From the IMG/VR virus record IMGVR_UViG_3300021963_005267, positions 1 to 64,000 of that record: 64,000 bases of DNA. One strand, given 5' to 3'. The notes under the pieces were generated by a model. The model made no database searches. It worked only from the letters and a program-made list of their open reading frames with translations, and was not told the DNA's origin. Source of the DNA: a virus. Numbering within the stretch: position 1 is the first letter of the stretch; each line of letters starts with the position of its first letter. The position numbers were made by a program, and so were the translations under genes. This document shows, piece after piece, positions 7,000-14,164 of the stretch.

Positions 7000-7134
7000 A
7001 TGCAGAACTTAACTATTGAAGAAGTACAACCTCTACCAGTAGAGATCGTCAAAGAGCATCTTGAAAAGATAGAAAAAGAACAGGCAGAAAAGCAGCAAGA
7101 ACAGCCCACTGATAATTCGGAACAACCGCAATAA
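7000..7134 (+). CDS. Short acidic/Gln-rich protein, 44 residues
   Basis: MQNLTIEEVQPLPVEIVKEH then a Glu/Lys/Gln-rich tail ending SEQPQ. It has a strong AGGAG ribosome-binding site 8 bases before the ATG. Likely a single charged helix; function unknown. Its stop codon is part of the late-type box for the lipoprotein gene. Confidence 0.7.
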   Translation: MQNLTIEEVQPLPVEIVKEHLEKIEKEQAEKQQEQPTDNSEQPQ

Positions 7135-7137
7135 ATA
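7132..7137 (+). promoter_or_regulatory. Late promoter AATAAATA with almost no leader
   Basis: TAAATA overlaps the TAA stop of the upstream gene and ends 7 bases before the ATG at 7145. No ribosome-binding site lies in between, so a transcript would be nearly leaderless. Confidence 0.6.
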
Positions 7138-7144
7138 TTTTATT

Positions 7145-7513
7145 ATGAAAAAGATCTTTATTCTATTGTTAGCATTTGCCCTTAGCGGATGTGCTGCCGT
7201 TGATTGGGTTAAGAAAGTTTGGCCTAGAGCACACGACCCGCAGTTAGTACGTCAATGGGTTGATGCTAGAACAGCACTAGATGATGTAGATTGTGAAAAG
7301 ACTCCTACAGGATGGGCACAGGTTGTAGAACCTGCACGTAGATTAAGTTTGTATGCAGAGTTTCGTAAAGATCCGCAGCAGGAGAATCTAAAAGGATTGT
7401 TAGCACACGCAGAACGAATGAGCAAGGGTGGTAGTAAAGCGTTCTGTGAAATAGGTAAGAAGACAGCCGTCCAGCGATTAGATGCAGCAAGAACAGCCTG
7501 GGAGGGCAGATAA
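7145..7513 (+). CDS. Lipoprotein, 122 residues
   Basis: MKKIFILLLAFALSGC is a classic lipoprotein signal with lipobox LSGC (Cys16). The mature protein is helical, with Cys residues near 50 and 98. It would be anchored in a membrane of the infected cell; roles in lysis or superinfection exclusion are possible but not shown. The stop overlaps the next start (TAATG). No specific family recognised. Confidence 0.75.
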   Translation: MKKIFILLLAFALSGCAAVDWVKKVWPRAHDPQLVRQWVDARTALDDVDCEKTPTGWAQVVEPARRLSLYAEFRKDPQQENLKGLLAHAERMSKGGSKAFCEIGKKTAVQRLDAARTAWEGR

Positions 7514-7704
7514 TGGATCACCAGTTAGTAGTAGAAATGCAGACCATTAAGGAACAATGGCAAATAGGTAATCTCAGTCTAGAAGAAAGAGATTATCTGT
7601 TAAAAGAAATAAGAGATATTAGAGCAGCGCAAGAATGCGCAGGTGATGAAGTAATGTTCCGTTATGTGTATCAAACATGTAATCTTATAATGAGTATGAC
7701 ATAA
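7513..7704 (+). CDS. Hypothetical protein, 63 residues
   Basis: MDHQLVVEMQTIKEQWQIGN...; amphipathic helices, one-base overlap with the lipoprotein gene. No family recognised and no membrane segment. Probably translated by coupling. Confidence 0.7.
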   Translation: MDHQLVVEMQTIKEQWQIGNLSLEERDYLLKEIRDIRAAQECAGDEVMFRYVYQTCNLIMSMT

Positions 7705-7709
7705 TCCAA

Positions 7710-7715
7710 TAAATA
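7710..7715 (+). promoter_or_regulatory. Late promoter AATAAATA
   Basis: TAAATA ends 7 bases before the ATG at 7723 and there is no ribosome-binding site between them. Confidence 0.6.
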
Positions 7716-7722
7716 AAAGACT

Positions 7723-7971
7723 ATGAGAATCAGTGATATAATTTTTGAAACCGAGCAAGAAGTAGACGAAGCTAAGGCCACTCGTAAGTATTGTCTCAGA
7801 CCTAAAAAGGACATGAGTGCCAGCGGACTAAGTAGCTGCAAGGCACAGGGATTCGTTCCTAGAGAAACAGGAAAGAGTCAGAAGGTTGGTAACGAACGTA
7901 TCAAACTTGACGGCAAGAAGATGAAAAGCACCAAGTACGGAGGTCCGGTATCACCAACTCGCACAGGTTAA
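7723..7971 (+). CDS. Basic protein with capsid-targeting-like N terminus
   Basis: 82 residues. MRISDIIFETEQ resembles the T4 internal-head-protein leader pattern (basic residue, amphipathic run, hydrophobic-x-Glu), and the rest is very basic with Cys22 and a SGLSSCKAQGF motif. A small basic protein packaged with DNA is a reasonable guess, not established. It has its own late promoter. Confidence 0.65.
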   Translation: MRISDIIFETEQEVDEAKATRKYCLRPKKDMSASGLSSCKAQGFVPRETGKSQKVGNERIKLDGKKMKSTKYGGPVSPTRTG

Positions 7972-7986
7972 AGGGAGCTGACCTAA

Positions 7987-8550
7987 ATGATAGATGAGCA
8001 AGTAATAAAGCAAGGCAGTTTACTTATTGCTCCACCCAGGATGCAAGATCCTAGATTCCGTAAATCAGTCATAATGATTAGTCAAAGTCGTGATTATGGA
8101 CATCAGGGCTTTGTGTTAAATCGAAAAACAGACAATACCGTTAATCAATTAATAGAAGATACAGGAATACAACTTAAAGTTGATGTACCTTTATACTGGG
8201 GTGGTCCTGTCAATGTCCAGAACGTATGGATGCTACACGACAGCATGTGGCGTCTACCCTACACAATAGAAATAGATGACAAATGGTCAATGACCAGCCA
8301 TAGAAGTATGTTCGAATATCTAGACAATGAACATAGGCCTAGACGCTATAGAATATTCTATGGATTTGCTGGATGGGGTCCAGAGCAACTAATTGGAGAA
8401 CTAAGAGGTGATCCGCCTTTTAATCACAACACTAGTTGGCTGACCTTAGAAGAACCTGATCCTCATTGGATAACACAAAGACCAGCAGATGATCTATGGA
8501 CTGATGCAGTCCAATTCTGTGCTGCTAAAACAGTGAGCCAGTGGCTTTAA
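7987..8550 (+). CDS. YqgE/AlgH (DUF179) family protein
   Basis: 187 residues. GSLLIAPPRMQDPRF near the N terminus, GFVLN, YWGGPV, then YGFAGWGPEQLIGEL match the conserved order of the bacterial YqgE/AlgH family along its full length. The family's biochemical function is unresolved (AlgH was linked to alginate regulation in Pseudomonas). It is complete and has no obvious lesion. A ribosome-binding site GGGAG precedes it. Presence on a phage is unusual and suggests capture from a bacterial chromosome. Confidence 0.85.
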   Translation: MIDEQVIKQGSLLIAPPRMQDPRFRKSVIMISQSRDYGHQGFVLNRKTDNTVNQLIEDTGIQLKVDVPLYWGGPVNVQNVWMLHDSMWRLPYTIEIDDKWSMTSHRSMFEYLDNEHRPRRYRIFYGFAGWGPEQLIGELRGDPPFNHNTSWLTLEEPDPHWITQRPADDLWTDAVQFCAAKTVSQWL

Positions 8551-8726
8551 TCTGGTTGCAGAGTAAATCTGCTTAAGAAACTTTCCTTATAACAGCTAAA
8601 CTCTTGACCTTGTTGGTTACGATAATGAACCCAAGTGTGTCCTTCAGCATCATCAACTACGTGGATGACAGTGAACTTCTTACCATCGGCACTGCTCCAA
8701 TTAGTTTGAGGTTTAACAGTTTCCAT
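8547..8726 (-). CDS. Hypothetical phage protein, 59 residues
   Basis: METVKPQTNWSSADGKKFTV then a HVV..EGHTWVHYR pattern and CYKESFLSRF near the end, resembling a small protein seen widely in T4-like phages; the function is unknown. A longer frame to 8798 exists but overlaps the upstream gene, so I chose the ATG at 8726, which abuts the stop of that gene. It overlaps the end of the YqgE gene by 4 bases, convergently. Confidence 0.7.
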   Translation of the reverse strand: METVKPQTNWSSADGKKFTVIHVVDDAEGHTWVHYRNQQGQEFSCYKESFLSRFTLQPD

Positions 8727-8962
8727 TATTGTCCTTTCAACTCTTTTATAACCTGTTCTTTGGCTCTGCGATCCAGATCTGCTTCTTCGGCTTGCCAAAT
8801 CTTATAGGCCATTAGATCCATGAATTCAATGATGGCTTCTTTACCATTCTCAGTTAAGTGACAATAGTTGCTGCCTACACTGCTTCTATAGAAATACTTA
8901 TTGTTATTAAGTATCTCCTGTAGTCCTCCATAGACTAAATCTTTAATTGCTGTTTTCTGCAT
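8726..8962 (-). CDS. Hypothetical protein, 78 residues
   Basis: MQKTAIKDLVYGGLQEILNN..., helical, with an LTENGKEAIIEFM segment like a short winged-helix or small regulatory protein, but no firm match. The ATG at 8962 follows the ligase stop by one base (TAAGATG), so it is translationally linked to the ligase. A longer upstream frame overlaps the ligase and is rejected. Confidence 0.7.
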   Translation of the reverse strand: MQKTAIKDLVYGGLQEILNNNKYFYRSSVGSNYCHLTENGKEAIIEFMDLMAYKIWQAEEADLDRRAKEQVIKELKGQ

Positions 8963-8963
8963 C

Positions 8964-10289
8964 TTATAGTTTTTCACCTTTCGCAAAACCTCGGAATCGG
9001 AGGAACCTGGGGAAACGTAGTGACCACACGTCCTCGCTATCCTGGCTCCTAGTAGCTGCATCTGCACGGACCTCCAGGACTTGACCAATGAGCGTATCTT
9101 TATCTTGCCAGAAATCAATGCGCTGATCATCGGAAAAACCTGAACCAACGTTAACTTTAATATACTTGCCGTCATCTTCACCTTCACAAATCAATGCCCC
9201 TAGGCGACCCTCATTACGGCCTGTTCCTTCCTCATAGGCAGTTACAGTTAGACTTACTTCGATAAATGGTTTCATCTTCAACCAGCTAGCTGAACGTTTA
9301 CATTCATAAACTGCATCAACATCTTTGATCATGATGCCTTCATATCCTTCATCGACCATTTTCTTGTTATAGTCTTTGAATTCTACATCACCTACTAGAG
9401 TATCAAGATCTACTTCAATGTAAGGTACGACTTCAATACAGCCGCTGTCTTTGAAAATGTTTTCAAAGTTCTTGATAAAGTTCAGTCGGCGCTTTTGTCC
9501 TAGGGTACTCTTACCTTGTTTAAATTCTGCCAACGGAATCATGTCAAACAGATTAAACACAGCGTCACCGGCATTGACATTGTCTTTGCGATGTACTTGT
9601 TTCATAAGGTCCTGGAAAGTGTTACTCATAATCTCTCCGTCTAGCACATAGCTACGACCAAACTCGTCTAAGTAACCTTCGAGGTACTTGGTAATATGGC
9701 TGAAGTTCTCTAGGACTTTACCATTGCGAGTGTACTGAGTAACAGTACGACTTTCATAATCAATAACAGTAAGGCAACGCACACCGTCTAGTTTCTTTTG
9801 TAGAATCTTTTTACCAGTAACTTTGCTTTCGTGATTAGCTGAATCGTGTGCCAGCATACATTCGAACACAGGAACTGCGTACTGTGTCTTTTTTTGTTTT
9901 TTAGCCACAGTGTTTACAGTTTTTTCTGAAACACCGCAACGCAGATCTTTAATAAGGATACGACGATAGAAGTCATTCCATTGTGCCTGTGTAGCCACAC
10001 CCATTGCTAGTAAGATAGCATCGCGGGCAGCGTGACCAGTGAGTTCACGACGATACAGACTATCAGTCAATTGTTTAAAATTTGCCCAGCTGAGTCCTTG
10101 ACCGTTGTTTTCTTCTTTGATAGGAACTTGCTTAACACCAAAGGTGTATAGGTTATCTAAACACATACGGATGCCTTCGAAGAACTCATCAAGTCCTTCT
10201 TCCATTGCATCTGCTAAGATCTTTTCTTTGGCTAGGCGAGAGTTATCTGCTTCAAGTTTTTGGATGATAACTTCGGGTTGAGTACGCAC
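8964..10289 (-). CDS. ATP-dependent DNA ligase
   Basis: 441 residues of the T4 gp30 class. The nucleotidyltransferase motifs are visible: motif I KKLDGVR with the adenylated Lys166, motif III VLDGEIM, motif IV EGIMIKD, motif V SWLKMKP, then an OB-type C-terminus. It seals nicks in replicating phage DNA. The N-terminal 130 residues form the usual helical DNA-binding region. A perfect sigma70 promoter precedes it, so early expression is expected. It heads a unit with two small downstream genes. Confidence 0.95.
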   Translation of the reverse strand: MRTQPEVIIQKLEADNSRLAKEKILADAMEEGLDEFFEGIRMCLDNLYTFGVKQVPIKEENNGQGLSWANFKQLTDSLYRRELTGHAARDAILLAMGVATQAQWNDFYRRILIKDLRCGVSEKTVNTVAKKQKKTQYAVPVFECMLAHDSANHESKVTGKKILQKKLDGVRCLTVIDYESRTVTQYTRNGKVLENFSHITKYLEGYLDEFGRSYVLDGEIMSNTFQDLMKQVHRKDNVNAGDAVFNLFDMIPLAEFKQGKSTLGQKRRLNFIKNFENIFKDSGCIEVVPYIEVDLDTLVGDVEFKDYNKKMVDEGYEGIMIKDVDAVYECKRSASWLKMKPFIEVSLTVTAYEEGTGRNEGRLGALICEGEDDGKYIKVNVGSGFSDDQRIDFWQDKDTLIGQVLEVRADAATRSQDSEDVWSLRFPRFLRFRGFAKGEKL

Positions 10290-10320
10290 AGTCTGCTCCT
10301 AGTTGTTTAACAATATATGT

Positions 10321-10349
10321 ATTATATCGTCAGAGCTGTAGACTGTCAA
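10321..10349 (-). promoter_or_regulatory. Perfect sigma70 promoter for DNA ligase
   Basis: Minus-strand TTGACA (10349-10344), 17 bases, TATAAT (10326-10321). The -35 box overlaps the stop codon of the methyltransferase gene. Confidence 0.85.
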
Positions 10350-11284
10350 CTAGGTTCGAAGAGATTATTGATATGATCGTTGCCTGTAAACCTTTGGCTC
10401 ATTTTGGCAAACATAGCAGGATCACGTTCGATTAGTATTGCTTTTCTATTAAGGTCTTGGCAGGCGATACCACAACTGCCGCTGCCAGCAAATGTATCTA
10501 GTACAGTGTCTCCTGGGTTCGAACACAACTCAATAAAGAACTTGAGTAATTCTACGGGTTTCTCTGTAGGATGTATCTTGTTCTTGCCCAATCCGCCACT
10601 GTAGGTAATAGTGTTAGGAACCACTGCGTGTACGATTCCGTTAGTAGTCTTTCTTGTGTTATACATTTCTCGGCTTTCTTCTAAAGCCATTTTAAAGATA
10701 TCATCAAGAGACATCTTGCCTAGATTGTCTTTGACTGTTTTGTATACGATACTGCTCATTTTGTCAGCAGTAGCATAACGCTCAACATAGGAACCTATTG
10801 GAGTATCTGAATTGAATACACGATTTCCACCTGGCTTGATACCCCATAGCAGATATTCACAACCGCTTACAGGATTAACTGCACGATTAAATGGAACTGC
10901 CGCAGGCTTCTTCCAAGTCCAAACACGTTTGGGTTCAAACCCTTGTTGTTCCATTATCTTCCAAAGATAACTGATATACTGATCACTGATGAACACAGCA
11001 AATGTTCCACCCTTGCGCAGTTTCTTAAACCAAAACTTTGACCAATCAGTCATTTGTGTCAAGAACTCATCGTGTTCTACATTATCCCAATCCTGTTCAA
11101 ATGCTTCTGAAAACTTTTGATTATGTATAGTGCTCTTGTTCTCGCCTGTTTCTTTATCGATCCAAACAGGTTTAGCACCATCCTCACTGATGTTGTAAGG
11201 AGGATCAGTGAACACGAAGTCGACAGAGTTATCTGCGATCTTATCGTCTTGTTCTAACATATCACCTTGGATTCGTTCAATCAT
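10346..11284 (-). CDS. Site-specific DNA methyltransferase (N4/N6, beta class)
   Basis: 312 residues. The catalytic motif DPPY is at 27-30, HPTEKP at 238-243 and the SAM-binding FAGSG at 265-269; catalytic-before-binding order is that of beta-class amino-methyltransferases. It would methylate A or C in a recognition site, for self-protection or genome modification. It overlaps the upstream gene by 4 bases (ATGA), making a two-gene unit whose partner looks like a restriction enzyme. Sequence specificity cannot be read. Confidence 0.92.
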   Translation of the reverse strand: MIERIQGDMLEQDDKIADNSVDFVFTDPPYNISEDGAKPVWIDKETGENKSTIHNQKFSEAFEQDWDNVEHDEFLTQMTDWSKFWFKKLRKGGTFAVFISDQYISYLWKIMEQQGFEPKRVWTWKKPAAVPFNRAVNPVSGCEYLLWGIKPGGNRVFNSDTPIGSYVERYATADKMSSIVYKTVKDNLGKMSLDDIFKMALEESREMYNTRKTTNGIVHAVVPNTITYSGGLGKNKIHPTEKPVELLKFFIELCSNPGDTVLDTFAGSGSCGIACQDLNRKAILIERDPAMFAKMSQRFTGNDHINNLFEPS

Positions 11285-12504
11285 TTCTTTTTCCTAGCTG
11301 CACCTGGCCAATTGTGGAATGCTGCTGTCGCTCTGCTCCAATAACAAAATGTCCAGGAGTTAACATCGGCGAACTTCTGTTCAGCAATTATAACACGTTG
11401 CGTATTTAAATCTATCTTAACATCATAGAACTTACATCCGGTTAGTATTCCTGCTAACACTTGGCTGACTTCCTGTGCATTCTCCTCGGCCCATACTTGT
11501 TGTATTAAAGTACATAATGTAAAGTAGAAAGGGCATTTATTATGTGTGTCACCGTTAGTCCAATATTCTCTTGCTGCCTTCTCGCCTTCAGGGACTCCCC
11601 AATGATTTAGATTCTTAGGATGACTATCGATCCAATTGTAGAATACGTCGTAGTCTGTTTGTTTGATAAATTTAGCAACAGCATCCTCAGATGTACCTCC
11701 AACCCATTCGGCAAGCTCAAGTATAAAAGAACAGCTCTCGCTAGATGCTTTGAACAGTTCTTCTTTATCCCAATTGCCACAAGCCCAGAACACACGTTCA
11801 ACAGGAGTGTTCTTAGGAATGATAGATGCAAACTTAGACAGGTTAACCTGTCCCCCCATACTGCTCTTTACACTGACCGGAACACCATTTTCATAGAAAT
11901 CTACCAATGCATTATTGATAGTGTTGACAAATGCGATAGTGCTTTCGTTTGAGCTTGCGTGTAATGCTGCTAGACTTTCACCTAGATCAGATTCTATCTT
12001 ATTTCGTTCTTTGTTATCTAGCAGTATAGGATTAATAGTAAACTGTCTATCCTCCTCAAAGCTCATTACTAGATCTTTCATTACAGATTTGTGCTCATCG
12101 GAAACGATAGAAAGATTATCTATGCCGTTTAGAATAGTTTCCAATAGATCAGAATGAAGATGGTAGACCTGACCGCCTAGTCCTAGTTTCTCTGGACTGA
12201 ATGTCTTGCGAGGATATACTCCGCTGGCTCTGTCTACAGAGTTTAATAAAAAATAAACATCCTGATCCTGCCAACGTCCTTTATATCCTCTACCATCATA
12301 GAGAGGACTTCCGCTGGCTTTAGCAGAAACTACTTCTGTTACTCCGCAATTACTCAACAATGTTCTAAGACTGTGCTCATTGTCGATCATTGAATCGGGA
12401 TAGAAACGGATCCTATACCCAAAACGAGGGTCTGGTGAATGCTTTAGATTACGAGCGTTGAGATTTGGATCAGAATCTTTTAAGGATTTGATTAGTTCTT
12501 TCAT
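11281..12504 (-). CDS. Putative type II restriction endonuclease partner of the methyltransferase
   Basis: 407 residues. SDLGESLAALHAS (172-184) and, about 20 residues on, VDFYENGVPVSVKSSMGG (201-218) resemble the E...D...x-V-K layout of PD-(D/E)XK restriction enzymes such as the HpaII type, with Asp202 and Lys213 as candidate catalytic residues and Ser replacing the usual acidic residue before x-Lys. KLGLGGQVYHLH (106-117) also recalls restriction enzymes. Translational coupling to the methyltransferase supports the pairing. If correct it might attack host or rival DNA. The fold is not proven. Confidence 0.45.
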   Translation of the reverse strand: MKELIKSLKDSDPNLNARNLKHSPDPRFGYRIRFYPDSMIDNEHSLRTLLSNCGVTEVVSAKASGSPLYDGRGYKGRWQDQDVYFLLNSVDRASGVYPRKTFSPEKLGLGGQVYHLHSDLLETILNGIDNLSIVSDEHKSVMKDLVMSFEEDRQFTINPILLDNKERNKIESDLGESLAALHASSNESTIAFVNTINNALVDFYENGVPVSVKSSMGGQVNLSKFASIIPKNTPVERVFWACGNWDKEELFKASSESCSFILELAEWVGGTSEDAVAKFIKQTDYDVFYNWIDSHPKNLNHWGVPEGEKAAREYWTNGDTHNKCPFYFTLCTLIQQVWAEENAQEVSQVLAGILTGCKFYDVKIDLNTQRVIIAEQKFADVNSWTFCYWSRATAAFHNWPGAARKKK

Positions 12505-12541
12505 CGTGATACATTATAGCACCACGATGAAAGTTTGTCAA
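12501..12541 (-). promoter_or_regulatory. Perfect sigma70 promoter within an 8-bp inverted repeat
   Basis: Minus-strand TTGACA (12541-12536), 17 bases, TATAAT (12518-12513) for the methyltransferase unit. TCATCGTG (12501-12508) and CACGATGA (12523-12530) are perfect inverted arms on either side of the -10 box, and the outer arm includes the start codon. This is operator-like. Confidence 0.75.
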
Positions 12542-13050
12542 CCCAGATAATTGGACCAGCTAGGATGACGCAGATGGAATCCTCGCTCTCTCCTGCGTTC
12601 TACTAGTTCGTAGTAGTCAGGTTTGTGCGGCATCTTTTTTGGACGCATCTGTGTCTTGTCGCTCTTGCGATAGTTACAAGGTTTGCAGGCTGTGCTCAAA
12701 TTGGTCCAGGCGCTTTTCCCACCCTGTGAGATAGGAACCACGTGATCAATCGTAGCTTCGTTGTCTTTGCAAACTGTACCGCAGTATTGGCAGACGTAAC
12801 GATCTCGTAAGAAGATATTACGTTTGGTTAACCTTAATTGGTTTTTCTTTTTGAAATACTCATTTAGGATAATCACAGCAGGTACGGGCGTAGACCAACG
12901 AGCGGATCTCACGATCCAATCCTCGTGCCACTCTAGCACCCTGGCTTTTTCTAAAACCATGTATCGAATTGCTTCCTGCCATGTTACGGTAGAAAGCGGC
13001 AATAGGCTAACTGGTTGTGCGTCAGCGTTTAAAACTAATGTATCTGCCAT
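12538..13050 (-). CDS. HNH endonuclease
   Basis: 170 residues. The HNH core has Cys87-x-x-Cys90, the IDHV step (Asp102, His103), Asn117 and a second zinc pair Cys122-x-x-Cys125, followed by YRKSDKT. The N-terminal 75 residues (VLNADAQPVSLLPLSTVTWQ) match bacterial and phage HNH proteins of this type. It cuts DNA; free-standing phage HNH proteins act in packaging, homing or host DNA degradation, and which applies here is unknown. The gene is divergent from the acidic-protein/clpP unit. Confidence 0.9.
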   Translation of the reverse strand: MADTLVLNADAQPVSLLPLSTVTWQEAIRYMVLEKARVLEWHEDWIVRSARWSTPVPAVIILNEYFKKKNQLRLTKRNIFLRDRYVCQYCGTVCKDNEATIDHVVPISQGGKSAWTNLSTACKPCNYRKSDKTQMRPKKMPHKPDYYELVERRRERGFHLRHPSWSNYLG

Positions 13051-13071
13051 TTTAATTCACTTTGAAAAAAG

Positions 13072-13077
13072 TATTTA
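13072..13077 (-). promoter_or_regulatory. Late-promoter-like TAAATA
   Basis: Minus-strand GGTTAAATAC lies 21 bases before the HNH start codon at 13050. Confidence 0.4.
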
Positions 13078-13103
13078 ACCCTGCAAGTGTATACTCTTTT
13101 TGC

Positions 13104-13132
13104 TTGACATACAACGGTCCGTTGTATAAAAT
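13104..13132 (+). promoter_or_regulatory. Sigma70 promoter with a perfect 19-base palindromic operator
   Basis: TTGACA (13104-13109), a 17-base spacer and TAAAAT (13127-13132; TATAAA at 13125 is an alternative). ATACAACGG-T-CCGTTGTAT (13109-13127) is a perfect 9-bp inverted repeat filling the spacer between the two boxes, the classic place for a dimeric repressor. It drives the acidic-protein and clpP genes. Confidence 0.8.
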
Positions 13133-13161
13133 ATACATACTTTATTTGAAAAAGGATTAAA

Positions 13162-13572
13162 ATGGCAGTTTGGAAAATCTCAAACAAGTCCAAGAAGAAC
13201 TGCGAAGAACGTCAGTTCTGGACTAAAGACGGACAAACTATTGTTCGCATCGAAGGATTCCGTTGGGGTACATTTACTGTAGAAACAGATGATGACAATC
13301 CCCCAGAAGGCATTACTGCGGAAAATCCAGACGGAGTCGATATGTATAGTTACTCGGGTGAAAATGCTCCTAACGGTGCAGAGCTAGACATGATGGACGA
13401 TGGTTGCTACGGTGACATGGAGTTCCCTGACGACATGGACGAGGAAGAACAAGAACGTATCCAAGAAGGTTGGGATGAAGATAGCTATGACTTTATGGAA
13501 GGCGATGGTTGGGTTAACGACGAAACTGAAGCCTGGTTATTTGGTGAACTCGACATTGAAAGGATTGATTAA
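13162..13572 (+). CDS. Acidic conserved phage protein of unknown function
   Basis: 136 residues. The N terminus [20 protein letters not shown] followed by [14 protein letters not shown] resembles a hypothetical protein found in many T4-like cyanophages; the C-terminal 80 residues are extremely rich in Asp and Glu. Acidic proteins like this can mimic DNA, but nothing shows that here. Ribosome-binding site AAAGGA; 1 base separates it from clpP, so the two are co-transcribed. Confidence 0.75.
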   Translation: MAVWKISNKSKKNCEERQFWTKDGQTIVRIEGFRWGTFTVETDDDNPPEGITAENPDGVDMYSYSGENAPNGAELDMMDDGCYGDMEFPDDMDEEEQERIQEGWDEDSYDFMEGDGWVNDETEAWLFGELDIERID

Positions 13573-13573
13573 A

Positions 13574-14164
13574 ATGGCACTAGTACCAATGGTAGTTGAA
13601 TCTACAAGCAAAGGCGAGCGAGCCTATGATATCTACAGTCGTTTGCTCAAAGAGCGGATTGTTATGTTAAACGGCGAAGTAGAAGATCACATGGCCAATC
13701 TTGTAGTAGCACAACTGTTATTCTTGGAAAGCGAAAACCCAGAAAAGGATATCAATCTGTTTATTAACAGTCCTGGTGGGGTAGTTACAGCAGGAATGAG
13801 CATCTACGACACGATGCAGTTTATCAAGTGCGATGTTGCTACCTATGTAATGGGTCAGGCCTGTTCAATGGGCAGTCTATTAGCACAAGCAGGTGCAGCA
13901 GGTAAACGATTTATGTTACCCAATGCTCGTCACATGATCCATCAGCCCAGCGGCGGCGCTCGTGGACAAGCCACAGACATTCAGATTCAAGCTGAAGAGA
14001 TCCTTAAGATGAAAAAGAATCTTACAGAGATCTATGTTAAACATAACTCAAAAGGCAAGACCTATGATGAGTTTGCCCGCGACATGGAACGTGATAAGTT
14101 CATGTCAGCTCAGGAAGCTTTAGAATACGGGCTTGTTGATCAGGTTATTGACAAACGTGTTTGA
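13574..14164 (+). CDS. clpP: ATP-dependent Clp protease proteolytic subunit
   Basis: 196 residues, very close to bacterial ClpP. The catalytic triad is present: Ser98 in GQACSMGS, His123 in MIHQP, Asp174 in MERDKF. The protein begins [20 protein letters not shown], corresponding to the mature N terminus of E. coli ClpP, so there is no propeptide and the axial loop is kept. It should form a barrel with a host ClpA/ClpX-type unfoldase, as no unfoldase is seen here. A longer frame from 13400 overlaps the acidic gene and is rejected. Its end overlaps the convergent 5-aminolevulinate synthase gene by 20 bases. Confidence 0.95.
   Translation: MALVPMVVESTSKGERAYDIYSRLLKERIVMLNGEVEDHMANLVVAQLLFLESENPEKDINLFINSPGGVVTAGMSIYDTMQFIKCDVATYVMGQACSMGSLLAQAGAAGKRFMLPNARHMIHQPSGGARGQATDIQIQAEEILKMKKNLTEIYVKHNSKGKTYDEFARDMERDKFMSAQEALEYGLVDQVIDKRV

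Noticed and set aside
7145-7704. Lipoprotein plus following gene as a two-component spanin
   Set aside because: The following 63-residue protein has no membrane span and the lipoprotein is larger than typical Rz1 proteins.
13400-13573. Longer clpP frame beginning inside the acidic-protein gene
   Set aside because: Homology to ClpP starts exactly at 13574; the extension is Lys/Thr-rich out-of-frame sequence.
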